Assembly: GCA_030549175.1 (NCBI GenBank)
Contig: JAUKUA010000002.1
Coordinates: 5,146,001 to 5,210,000 of the forward strand
Source of the DNA: Lasiosphaeris hirsuta
Lineage: Eukaryota > Ascomycota > Sordariomycetes > Sordariales > Lasiosphaeriaceae
Length of the DNA stretch: 64,000 nt
Direction: 5' to 3'
Shown here: piece by piece, positions 20,846 through 31,567 of the stretch
Numbering within the stretch: the first letter of the stretch is position 1
Layout: every line of letters begins with the position of its first letter
The notes under the pieces: model-generated
Database searches by the model: none
What the model was told of the DNA's origin: nothing
The model's input: only the letters and a program-made list of their open reading frames with translations
Program-made: the position numbers and the translations under genes

Positions 20846-21815
20846 TGTATTGCCCGTGACGCACCGGCGGCAAGGCCTCTGGCCAACCTGGATCATTCAC
20901 GGCGCTTGGTTTTCCGACGGAACGTCAGTAGAGTCAATACAAGCACTGGGCGGAGTAGTTTTAGTAGTGGGGTAGCGTAGGTAGCTACTTGTTGGCGCTG
21001 GATCAACAATAAAAACAGAGTCCTGTCTGGTCTGATGCTGCTGGATTTGGTGGTGACGGGTTCCCTGCCCCCCTTCCCAGGGGCACCGAATACGCCGCCG
21101 TCTGAATCGTCAGGGTCCAAGAAAACACATAGACACTTACGAAATTTTGAAGCTGACCGGGGCATCAAACGAATCCTCTCCCCCTTGATGCGGTGGTCAA
21201 GTCCTCAGACTTTGATGGTGCCGTTCGTGGCGTTGGCGATGGATGGCTTTCTGTGAATCCCGAAATAGTTGCACTGCTCCGGGCTCATAACCTGCGAGAA
21301 AAGAAGAACAGGAGCAAACCAGCAAATACTCACCCGAGCAGCCCCCATAGACGACTAGAGGAGGTGGTGGGTTACCAAAATCCCCTGACGGGTTTTGCTT
21401 AAACGTGAATCGAACGGCTGGCCTGGCGAGTCGAGGCTTCTGGATCAAGACACGGTACTGGCGAGTCTAGCTGTCGTGTTCCGCCGGCACCCCCGCCGCT
21501 GGGCTACCGAATCCCAGGGGGTCATACATATACCTCCCTCGCAGGTCAGTCCTCCAGTGCGTGGACGCGCCGCTTTAGGATGGTCGCTAGCGTCGGTCCA
21601 CAGGGGTGTCGTGGGGGCCCTCGAGGAACTGGGAGTCATCAAACCAAACATCTCGTCTCATTCACGCCATATTTTCCTAAACTCGGTTCCATGCCCATGG
21701 CCAAAAATACAGATAGCCAGCCCCCCCCCCCCCCAATTGCCATCCATATCACCCACCCTTTCCCATGCACCCCAACCCGCCCAAGCCACCAGAAGAAAGC
21801 AGACAGCCCACCCAG
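20846..21815. other. Intergenic downstream of REV3; 14-C tract
   Basis: No gene is recognised. A run of 14 C lies at 21721-21734, about 80 bp past the REV3 stop codon. Confidence 0.5.
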
Positions 21816-24800
21816 TTACCAATCCAACTCCTCAGCCAGCCGTCGAATCAACGGCTCCGCCAGCCCCCTCTCCTTGCCCAGCCTCGCAACCTGCTTGACC
21901 CGGGTATAAAACACCGGGCAGTCCTTGCTCTCGCACGGCACCTGCTCTCGCGGCGCGGCGCCGGCACAGCTCTGACACACCGTGGCGACGTCAGCCAGCT
22001 TGCGCTGCTCGCTACTCACCCTGGTCTGCAGCAGCGCCATGGTCGCCGGGGCATCGGCGATACAGCGCTTGCACACGGGGGGTCCGGGATCCCTCGGCGC
22101 GCCCCACCCGCGCGGCGCCGGCCTCGCCCCTTTCATCTTGACGCCGCACGTGACACACGACGACGAGTGCAGGAACCACTCGAGCGTCCTCTTGCCGCCG
22201 GCGTCGGCGTCGATGTGCTTGACGTGCTGCACCCGGGGCATCTCGTCGTACCACCCCCTGACGCTGGCGCCGACGAGGTTGAAGATGCGCTCCAGGGGCG
22301 GTATGATGTTCTTCCCAATGTAGTACTCGGCGTCGAGCGATGCGTGCGGGTCGTTGAGCAGGTCCTCGGGCGCGACGCAGCGGTCGACGAGCCGGGCGCC
22401 GGGCGCGCCGGCGACGACGACGTACGGCACCCGCTCGCCGTACTGCGGCTCGGCACGCGCGTCCTCGAGCATGCGCTTGGCGCTGATGTGCGCGCCCGGA
22501 GGCGGCGGGCCCTTGGTGCTGTACGTGCCGAGCTTGACCTCGCGGGCGAAGCAAAAGTCCTGGACCGAGACGGCGCCGCGCATAATCTTGGCGCACTGCG
22601 CTTGGAAGTAGGCCTTGACCTGGCTGAGGTCGGCCGTTTCAAAGAGGATCTTGAGGGCCTTCTCCTCGATCTTCTGCTCGGCCGGCGTGCCGTCGCGCCG
22701 AACTGTCTCGATGCCTTTGGCGTCGAACTCGGGCACCTTTTGGTCCCGCGTCTCGAACTTGTAGCCGACGTAGCGCTTCTTGGCCAGCAGCACACACGGG
22801 TGGTAGACCTTCTCAAACTTGAGCTTGATCGGGCGTGGGTTCATGTCGGTGATCTCCTTGGCAATCTCGGCGCCAATGTCGAACGCCTGTTCGCGGGTGC
22901 GACCCTTGAGATGAATGAACAAGCTGTCGGTATCGCCGTAGACCACCTCGGCACCCCACCGTCCGACCGAGTGGATGTAAGCAATCGAGCGCTCCAGCGT
23001 CTCCCGCCCCGTTTGCACAATGCTGTCTGCGATCTCGGAGCAGGGCATCCTGCCCGAGAATGAGGCCGACGTATAGCCATACGTGACATTGGCGAGGAGC
23101 TTGAGTGCCAGCTGCCTGTTGTTGAGCAGTTGCTGGAGGGTCTTATCATCCCTGTCCTGCTTCATGCCGCTCTTGACCATGACCCGGGTCTCCAGGATCT
23201 CGGTCAGCATCTTTGCGAGAAGCGACCTCCTGATCTCTGCTTTGGTGTACATGACCCCGTTCGGGGCGATATTGATGTAATCTTTGAGAAGCTTGAGAAG
23301 CCCCTCCCTCCTCCTGTATTCCGTGAACCCCATCTTGTTTGCCCCCCGCCACTTCACGATGCGGCCGAGGAATGTCGAGTAGCAGTAGTTGTACGCAATC
23401 ATGACGCTGGGGTACAGGCTCTGGAAATCCAGGACCAGGACAGGGCTGGAGTAGAAGTCGCTCTGGGGCTCCATGACCAGAGGGAGGCACTCCAGAGCGT
23501 TCTGGCCGCCAACCTGCTTCCTGCTCGGGGAGATCAGCAGGAAGTTCTCGGGCTTGGCGATCCTGAACATGATCGACTCGACCTTGAACTGGGAGCCGCG
23601 AGAGAAGACGGAGAAGAAGTCGACCCCGAGTAGCCTAGCCTGCTCACTCGTGCGGGGGACCAGCTCGTTCGTCTCCAAAATCTCAATGTCGAGTCTCGTT
23701 CTCCTCAAGTAATAGCGAAGAATATTGTTCAGATCTCCAGGCCTCCCACTCGTGTACCAATTCGTCAGCGTCTGCCAACTGTAGTGCGGAATACGGCGGT
23801 GCAAGAGATGCCAAACAACATTCTCCATGGTGTACTGAAGCAGGTTGAGCTCGCCCCGCATCGCTCTCCAGATATTGACCATGTGCCTCCCCGTCACGCG
23901 AATGGTCGAGGTCGTGTTGAAGCCCCATCGGTCGGCGTCCTTGCCAAACCTGCCATGCGAGTTGGACTTCATGCGCGAGAACTCATCGCACAGGTTGTAG
24001 TCGTACTTGAACCTCGCCCGCTCAACCAGATAGCCCCATGAGCTGCCGTGCACCTCAAATCCCGTCAGAATGTCAGGATCGTGGGCTCGTACCATCTCGA
24101 CCATTCTGACCATGACGTCGAGCTCCGAAGTTTCTTCAAGAACCTCGGCCGATGTCTGCCTGCGCATCCTTTCAGCCAGCGAGCCATCTTCCGAGAGAAC
24201 AATGATGCCAGCCAACGCCTCGCCGCCGGGGGCTTGGCTGCCGCCGATCAGCAAAGAGTGTTCGTCGGACTTGATGCACCAAAAGATGCACCGCACTTCG
24301 TCTTCCTCTGGATTGGGCACCAATTTCCCTCTGGTATTGACATGGACTTCAAGACTCATCATGCTCATGTATTGCGCTTCGTGCTGCACGCTTGTGGACT
24401 TTTGCTTCTGGGAATACTTGAAGCCACCCTTATTCTTAGGGGTCGCGCCCACGATTTGGGATAGGTCAGCCTTTTGCGTTGGCGGTGGTGGTCGAGACGC
24501 GCTAGCCTGACGATACCTGTTGCTCTTCTGCTTCTCAGTCCACCACTCGTCGACTTCATTGAACGACGGAGGCATCTCGGCAATCTCCCAGCTCCTCAAG
24601 GTGCATTGCTTGCGTTGTCTCTCATAGGCTGATTCCATCGCTGAGAGATCAGGGGCGGCTTCGGACTTGATGCCAAATGAAGATGCAGACAGCCCAGCGG
24701 CGTCGAAATCGGGCAGGTACGGGATGCTACTACCCTCCAGTCGAAACTCTCTACCCGCGTACTCTCTGGGCCGAGGGGGGATGTCTTTGTCTTCGCTATA

Positions 24801-27040
24801 GTAGGCATCTTGATATATCACATCCGGTAAGTTGTTGGCCCGCATTGTCGACAAGACTTCCTCCACCGAGGGCGGTGCACTGTTGAGAACAAACATTGTT
24901 GTCGAGCCACTCCAGAAAAGCCTGTTTGGTTCCAAAGTCGGCTTGGTTGATTTGGGCGTAGACAAGGATGTCCTCGAAGTAGGAGTTTCCGGGCTTGGGT
25001 TGGACGTGGATGTAGACTCCTGTATGGACAGCAGAGGGTCGAACGTAACTTTCTTCGGCGGACTGTCCTGGCTTGGCTGTGAGCCACTCTGCTGGCTCAG
25101 TCTTAGTCTGGTGTTTGCATTCTGTGGGTCCTTTACAACGGCGAAGCTGAGTGCCGGATTTCCCGGCTGTCTTGCTTTTCCCTTCATCGAAGATGTCGGT
25201 TGCTGTGATGGCTGTGATAGACTCAGCAGCTCCTCCTCGTGACTCTGGGATTTTGGTGCAATGACAAGCGCCGTCTGACTGTCTGAGCTTTCCCGTGCTG
25301 TCGCGCCCACTGCGGGTTTGCCATGTTTCCGACGTTTGGTCAGGAAGCCATCCTCCGTAGCTGACCTTGTACGTTTCAGGGCTGGCAGCTCACTTGTGCC
25401 AAGCTGCTCAACTCCGCCCAGCTTACCAAGTACTCCCATTGCCCTGGCCTCGGCGACCAGCTCAGCGCAAATAGGTATTTCGGGACGTTTGCCAGAACGT
25501 AAGCCGCTTATGTCGAACCCATCACTGAGTCCATTGACGGTCAGAACTCTCCGTTGCTCTGTCTGAAGGATGGATGCCTCCTTAAATGAGCCATGGTCAT
25601 TAGGCTGGATTGCATTGCCAGTCGTTTTGCTATCAGCTACTCCAAGCCTGTTGGGAACGCCCAAGCTCGCCTTTCGATCGGATTCTCTGGAAGCAGTGTC
25701 CTCAAGGGGGCGAGCAACCAGATCCTCTTCAGAATCGCTGGGAAGGAGCTGCCCAGCCTCTTGGCCAGCACCAAGCTCCATGATCCCTTTTTCGTCAATC
25801 TCAACGCTGTTGGCGTCTGGATTGGTTTGCAAGAGGCGCTGTTCGAGGCCGAGGGCGGGAAGCAGGTTCTCTGGGTACAAATCCTCAACAGACTCGAGAG
25901 CTGTTTTCACCGTTTCCTCAAAGGGGACATGCTGGACATAGTTGGAGAACGATAACGCGTCCCCGCCCACCCTGCTATCCTCTTCGGAGATCAGCTGTTG
26001 GATTTCATGGCGATATTCTTCCTCGTGGATCCAGCCAGAAACCCCCGAACGGCGTGGGTCGGCCGACATAGACACCAAAACCTCGGGAGGAAATATGCTA
26101 CTTCCAGGCTGCAGGATTCCCGTGCGCTTCTTCCTGCGCTTCGTCTCATCTCTCCACAGGCCAGCCATACTGTGAACCAGCTTCAGGTCGGCCGGCAAGG
26201 GGCTATCTTGCTCGATGAAGTCATAGTGCAGAGGCCGCTCCTTCACAGCACTGCGATTCATGATGTCCTGAACACAAATGTCCACCTCAATGGAGCAGTG
26301 GCTGGCTCTGGGGAGATAGAAGTCATCGGTAATCCATTCCTTGGGGACCGATTTGCTGTTCCAAACGAGGAGCGAGTCCTCACTGCTGCTGCAGTCAGGT
26401 ACAGGGCCGCGAAAGGTGACCTTGGAAGCTTCGATGTAGCCACAGCCGTAAAGGTTGTAGTCGGTCATGAATTGGAGGAGATACTGCATGTGGGCTTCGT
26501 AGGGCTGGAACTTGTAGCTCATGATCACGCCCTGGTGGAGGAGGTCGGCCAAGCGGGTCATGACGAGCGGGTTGAGCATGTAGATCTTGAGGTAGAACCG
26601 ATAGCCAACGTGGAACCCGTAGAATGGCACGCCCTTCACGAGCGTGATACGCGCAACAAACCGTGGCTCCCCGCGGTAGACATCCCTGCGATAGCTGACA
26701 GCCAGGGCGCGATCAATGGAGAGGTGAAGGCGGCATATGTATTCGCCAACTGGGATAGCAGTCAGAAGAATGCATCTCAGATTTGCGAGACCAGGGGGTT
26801 CATACCCGTCGCCTTGTCCAAGCCTCCGCGGTACTCGATATACAGGTAGGGGAAGGCACCGTGGATGTGCGCGCATACCTTCTGGCCCGATTCGGTCGAG
26901 CCAAAGACGCGGACTACAGGGACTTCGGGCTCTTTTGAGAGCTGCGTGATGTGGACGTCATTGCGAAGCTGGGGGTCGTATCGCGATGGCTTGGCCTGGT
27001 AGTGGTCGATGCAATTCAGGCGGACCCGAAACACATCCAT
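21816..27040 (-). CDS. REV3: DNA polymerase zeta catalytic subunit
   Basis: This is the large subunit of translesion polymerase zeta (B family), which works with Rev7 to extend past DNA lesions in the nucleus. Two exons: 27040-26806 and 26749-21816, giving 1722 residues. The 56-nt intron (26750-26805) has a GTATGA donor, a TCTGAC branch and a CCCAG acceptor. The start at 27040 gives MDVFRVRLNCIDHYQ, typical for the family; the frame stays open to 27082 but that extension is unlikely. The N-terminal domain is followed by a long low-complexity middle. Polymerase motif A DFQSLYPS is at about 1186, motif B LLANVTYGYTSA at about 1296 and motif C YGDTDS at about 1349. The C-terminus has the two cysteine clusters (CVTC...CKRC and CQSC...CESKDC, about 1613-1687), the second of which binds an Fe-S cluster in the family. 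All catalytic aspartates are present, so it looks intact. Confidence 0.96.
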
Positions 27041-27420
27041 TTTTACGGAAACCCGCAGATCGGTGGTGAGGAGCAAGAGCAATTGCTCATTTTCTGCCAG
27101 GGCCAGAAAATCATGAGGTTGAGATGGGTGAGGCGGGCAGGCGAGTTCCTGCCCAGGTATCCGTATCGCTGCCTTCCTGATCTCGATTTCGATGCAAGAC
27201 GCGTTCAGGATCGCGACTTAATCTCAATGCACCCGCCAAAACACGTGCGTGCACACACAGGGCTGACGGTTGCAGCAGGCCGTGCGCACCTAACGTTAGT
27301 TTGCCGAGCCAACCACAGCTCGCCACCGCGCTCCTCACCAGCATCACGACTTCGTTTCCCTGCGGGGCCACAGGGGCATCTCTCTGCGACCGCCCGCGCA
27401 AGCTCCCAACACGGCGTCCA

Positions 27421-27462
27421 AGCAACGCCGATCTAGCAACGCCGATCTAGCAATGCCGATCT
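27421..27462. repeat. 14-bp tandem repeat, three units
   Basis: The unit is agcaacgccgatct, repeated three times (the third has one change), followed by a diverged remnant. Confidence 0.9.
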
Positions 27463-27507
27463 AGCAGCGCTGCTGCACGGCATATGAGGGATGGCTGTCT
27501 CTTTGAA

Positions 27508-27521
27508 GAGACATAGGGTTA
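27508..27521. repeat. Short telomere-like motif
   Basis: The sequence is agggttagggttag, two tandem copies of the fungal telomere unit TTAGGG. It is too short to prove an old telomere end. It may be a chance motif or a protein-binding site. Confidence 0.4.
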
Positions 27522-27946
27522 GGGTTAGATATAGGTTGGGTGTTCGAGCAACATACTAACCAGAATCCCATTGTCGCTCAGGATACACGTTTCACTAGCG
27601 CGGGCAAGAGGAGGGGACGAGTTGTGAACTGCACATCCTTTGGCTAGATTACCACATTACCAACTGTAGTGCCGGCAGTCGCCACAGCTGGTTGATCATT
27701 CGCCCTTGAAAAGGTTGACTACAAAGACTGGTGGCAACTAACTCGCCTTCCACACACCGAAATCAGTGTCCATAATCTCCATAACCTACATATTCCCCAT
27801 GTTGGAACGTTCTCAACTGGTCGCGGCTAATACAGCATCGCGAGCCACCTCATACCAGTACGGGGTCAGCAGCATAGGCTAGGATGCCATTGAGATAGAC
27901 AAGAGGTTTAACATGTGTTGTTTCATCTGCGTTTGTTATAGTCATA

Positions 27947-28000
27947 GTGCCATGTTCGCAGTGCCATGTTCGCAGTGCCATGTTCGCAGTGCCATGTGCA
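27947..28000. repeat. 14-bp tandem repeat, three units plus partial
   Basis: The unit is gtgccatgttcgca at 27947, 27961 and 27975, then a 12-nt partial copy. Confidence 0.9.
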
Positions 28001-28147
28001 GCTGGTGTTGATTGAGTTCGACGCGTGTTGTTGGTTGCTGTGGTCGTAGTGGTCCATGCGCTGCATGCTGGGCACGGTAGATTCCGGGGAACAACCCGCC
28101 CCCTACCCACCCCCGCATAACACATGCATCAAGTCACTAATGTAACG

Positions 28148-28516
28148 ATGGCGACGACTTCGAGCTATTTCGAGGTAACCACCTCGGAACCCCCGTGCTA
28201 CCGAAGCATAAGCACGACCATGCGCCGCTCTATCGCTGGCAGCGACATGAGCTGGGGCACAAGAGAGCTCTTCGCCAGCCGCGTCGTCGTTCACCATATC
28301 CGCGGCGGCGTCCCAAAGTATCGTGGTTCCTCGCATCCGCCTGCCTTCCTCGAGCCGCCTCGCAGGGCACCCAGTGCTGAGCTATCCAGGATCATCGCCC
28401 CACTGCAGCCTGGCGACGAAGATCTGACCAAGGCAGAGCTGGTGCATCAGCTGGGCGGCACGGCGGGGATGTTCTGGGCGGCACTGCACCGCTGGGAGAG
28501 GTCGACCGACTGGTGA
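28148..28516 (+). CDS. Hypothetical small protein, doubtful
   Basis: From the ATG at 28148 (MATTSSYFEVTTSEPPCYRS) the frame runs 122 codons and ends GMFWAALHRWERSTDW. Composition is plausible for a soluble protein, and the C-terminal part has an acidic/hydrophobic helix-like pattern (GDEDLTKAELVHQLGG). There is no signal peptide or membrane span, and no family is recognised. The overlapping minus-strand frame is also open, so chance cannot be excluded. Confidence 0.3.
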   Translation: MATTSSYFEVTTSEPPCYRSISTTMRRSIAGSDMSWGTRELFASRVVVHHIRGGVPKYRGSSHPPAFLEPPRRAPSAELSRIIAPLQPGDEDLTKAELVHQLGGTAGMFWAALHRWERSTDW

Positions 28517-29400
28517 ACTGTCGCAGCAAAGCCAAAGAGCGGAAGAATAGGAACACCCACCACTTGGGAGGTTGCGCACAAACCGCCTTTGAGTGTGTGG
28601 TTTCTTCCGATCAGAGAGAGGATGTGGCTTTAAGTCATCAATTGTGAAGCTGGAGTAGCAGGGAAAACAAGATAATCGAACAGATGAACCACAGATGATG
28701 AATCGCAAATGAATATACAGAGAGTAATATGGCCTTTCTCGTAGTGCCAGTCGTGATGAGTGGGAAACTATCCGTGGCTTTTCCAAAGAGGCAGACATTT
28801 TAAAGTAACGGGGCGACAAGCACAAAAGCTTCAATTTGCAACAACACCAAGTCGCAAACCACGCTAGCCAAGGCACTAGCAATAAATGAAGCCGCTAACC
28901 ACATTAAGGTCTCAATTCACGATAAGATAATAGTAAGTAAATAAATAGGCTCACCGAATCCGGGAATGTGTCCGCCACCAACCCTCCGTCAACCCATCAT
29001 GGAGTCTCAAGCTGATGACACAGGCATCGGGGGGAGACCCTGCTCCAGTCTGCTCAAGTACGACCCTTCATAAAAATGTTGGTATTTCAATCATTAACCG
29101 AACAGGATTCGGCACCCGACCTCACCATGAACCGCTTCCCATATCAAGTTTTTCGCGTAGTCGCATCGACGCATCTTGGATCTCAGATTATCACTGCGGT
29201 ACATAGCCCTTATCCCACCCGTGTCAGCTCAGCCTGACTGATGCATAATTTCAACTTCTAGCCATCCATTGGTCAGCTGGGCAACTCGGCCTTTGATGGT
29301 TGCGTCATCAGCAACTCAATCTCATCCGCCATTCTACCAAGTATAAACCCCAGATAAATTAAAGTAGCCCCAGCTAACCGAAAGATAGTTTGCAGCAAAA
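28517..29400. other. No supported gene
   Basis: AT-richer sequence with only short frames on both strands. Nothing recognisable was seen. Confidence 0.45.
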
Positions 29401-29402
29401 TG

Positions 29403-29733
29403 GCTACTACAGCTGTTCAAGACAATCGTTGATGCTGGAACCAAGATATTTATTGTCGATTGCGTCATGTCATGTCCTGGAGCTTAGCAAGTTCAGGCAA
29501 TCGCTGCTGGCGCACTATTCGCATACATCTTCCGGCCTGTATTTATCGAAATGATTCACAGCCATACGACATGCAAGGGCTTTGAGACTGAGGTGGAGAA
29601 GGGCAAGATTGAGGCGGAGAGGGATATTCGGGTTGCCAAGATCCAGTCAGGCACCCAGATTATTGTCACCGAGATCAATGCCCGGGCCAGAGTACCCCGA
29701 ACGAGGTCAGTGAGGGTAGAAAGAGCAAGTTAG
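29403..29733 (+). pseudogene. Small membrane/coil protein relic, similar in layout to the 7.1-kb ORF
   Basis: The frame starting just after the ATG near 29401 reads KWLLQLFKTIVDAGTKIFIV, then meets TAG (GGAGCTTAG). After that it reads VQAIAAGALFAYIFRPVFI (one hydrophobic span) and ETEVEKGKIEAERDIRVAKI, a charged amphipathic helix, ending at 29733. The ATG itself lies one base out of frame, so at least one shift is needed. The TAG could also be the end of an intron (CTTAG acceptor). The order membrane span, charged helical stretch, short tail matches the locus at 7066-7533, although sequence identity is low. Function unknown. Confidence 0.4.
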
Positions 29734-30090
29734 ATGAAAAATTGACTAACGGTTCCTTCCTAAGCTTCTCCTAGCACGCCTGACATTGTAATGTTATTCA
29801 GCGTCCTCTACAGTGGGGTAGCAGACAGGATGCTCGGCACGGGTACTGTACCCCTTCTCGACCGCATTGGCTGCACGAAGCTCCCCACGAAGAGACCACG
29901 GCCAACCACACCCCATGCCGCGGGAAGAAACAGCGGCCAACCGCGTATCCTTGCAACCCACCAGTTGTTTCGACGCCAGGGGAGCCGGACGCCACTTTAA
30001 AGTGCCAGCAATGGAGCCAGAACGGTAGAGAGAACTGCTAGCTTTACTTAGCGAATCCTCCATCAGCGAATCATCTATCCTGTCGTATTT

Positions 30091-30783
30091 TGAGACTATT
30101 CGGTAGTTTGTCGAGTGGAAGGCAGGAGGTGGCTATCAAGCTCACCCACATTCGAGATGGGCGCTATATGCTCCAAGGTGAGGCGTAAACGTACAATACG
30201 CTGGCCGGCGGAATTGGAATAACACGTGATGTCTAGTGGTAAGGGGAGGAGTGCGACCTTTTGTGTGCTAGTTGAGGAACCTCCTCGGTCCGTCGCTCGA
30301 GGACTTGTTCAACTACTGCAGCCGGGAAATTCTCACTCAAGACCGTCCTCCTCATCGCCGACTAACTAATTTCTCGGATGGAACATGTACATTCAAAGGG
30401 TTCTATCCATCGTGATATAAAGCCGGAGAATTTCCTGATGGGAACCGGGAGGTACGAGAAGGTACTCTACACTGTCGATTTCGACTTGGCCAAGGAGTTA
30501 TGCGATGCCGAGCGGTGCAAAGATTCCGAAGCGGAACGAGCTACTACTCAAGGAGAAGAAGAAGATGGGCCTATCCGGGAAGGATCTTTGCGGAAATGTT
30601 CTCCCTAGTGAATTTACTACCTACATCGACTACACCAGATCGTTGGGTTTCAACGACAAGCCCGACTGCTCGTACCTCCGCGAGCTCTTCTGACGTATAT
30701 TCAAGTCCAGAGGACTCAAGTACGACAATGTCTTTGACTGGACCGAGAAGAGATATGAGGAGATGCATCCTGAAGCCAGCTAG
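30091..30783 (+). pseudogene. Casein kinase 1 family kinase pseudogene
   Basis: The plus strand reads GSLSSGRQEVAIKLTHIRDG, then RYMLQGEA*TYNTLAGGIGI, a frameshift into LLGPSLEDLFNYCSRE, and next [20 protein letters not shown] with [20 protein letters not shown]. The HRDIKPEN catalytic loop is kept, and DFD replaces DFG as in CK1. The activation segment and the SRRDDLESL region are deleted: after [10 protein letters not shown] the reading jumps to [20 protein letters not shown] in another frame, then [24 protein letters not shown] replaces Arg in ELF*RIFKSRG before the end EKRYEEMHPEAS. Several stops fit C-to-T changes. It is a dead extra copy; the active CK1 gene must lie elsewhere. Confidence 0.85.
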
Positions 30784-31567
30784 CCGGCGTCCTCAGGAGG
30801 ACGCAGCTACACCGGGCCATGGCACCAGGTTGAGTAAAGTAAATGGCAGAAATACCGGGCAGTCATTTCCTCAAGAGCTTCCGCTCCTGAAGTATGAACT
30901 GCCACTCTAAGGCTGTGATCCCCACCTTGACGTGTAACCAGATTTTAACATACCGGTCCACCCACATCCCCTTCCCTGGTAAGTGTGGGGCCCCTCGTCC
31001 GGCATACATACCAGATTTGCAGTTTTCCCAAGTCAGCCTTAGAAGGGACGAAGCCGGACGATACAGCAATTGCCATCATTTTTGGGTCGTTTATAATCAT
31101 TAGTTAGGCTCATTGTAGATCACATCTCAACCTCTGCGATTCTGGGATAGCGCTATTTCGGTAATTGTGACATTGCGAAGGTCCTCCAATAAGGAGAAAT
31201 TTAGTCTGCTCGGCATGCACCATTCTCCAAGTCTCTCTCACAGACCAGGCAAACATTTTACCAAGTTGCCACTCGCTCGGCCCACCTAGGAACAAGTAAG
31301 TACCCGTGGGGCCAGCGCACACTTTGTCACCAATGACCATTTTGCGTGCGCAATTTGATTCGCCGTAATGGAGGTGCACGTGCCAATCACCAAAAGGTAC
31401 ATCGAGCTGGGTACGGGAGCTGAGACTAGACCGGCCAATCAGCCTTTGCCTGCCGCCAGCCCCCAAAACGACGTCAACTAGCTGCATTTTCATCAAGGTC
31501 GATCAGAGACAACGATCCTCCCCATCCCACGACGAACCCCCCCCCCCCCCCCCCCCCTACCACCAAA
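30784..31567. other. Intergenic upstream of SLU7
   Basis: No gene was seen. The last part is the SLU7 5' leader, with 21 consecutive C at 31537-31557, ending 10 nt before the start codon. Confidence 0.5.

Larger units (their letters stand above)
27041..28132. other. Intergenic upstream of REV3, with short repeats
   Basis: It holds the REV3 promoter region, two 14-bp repeat arrays (27421-27462 and 27947-28000) and a telomere-like motif near 27508. No gene was recognised; a minus-strand frame at 28125-27850 mainly reads through the second repeat. Confidence 0.5.

Noticed and set aside
21765..23063. 432-codon plus-strand frame opposite REV3
   Set aside because: It is the antisense shadow of the GC-rich REV3 C-terminal coding region.
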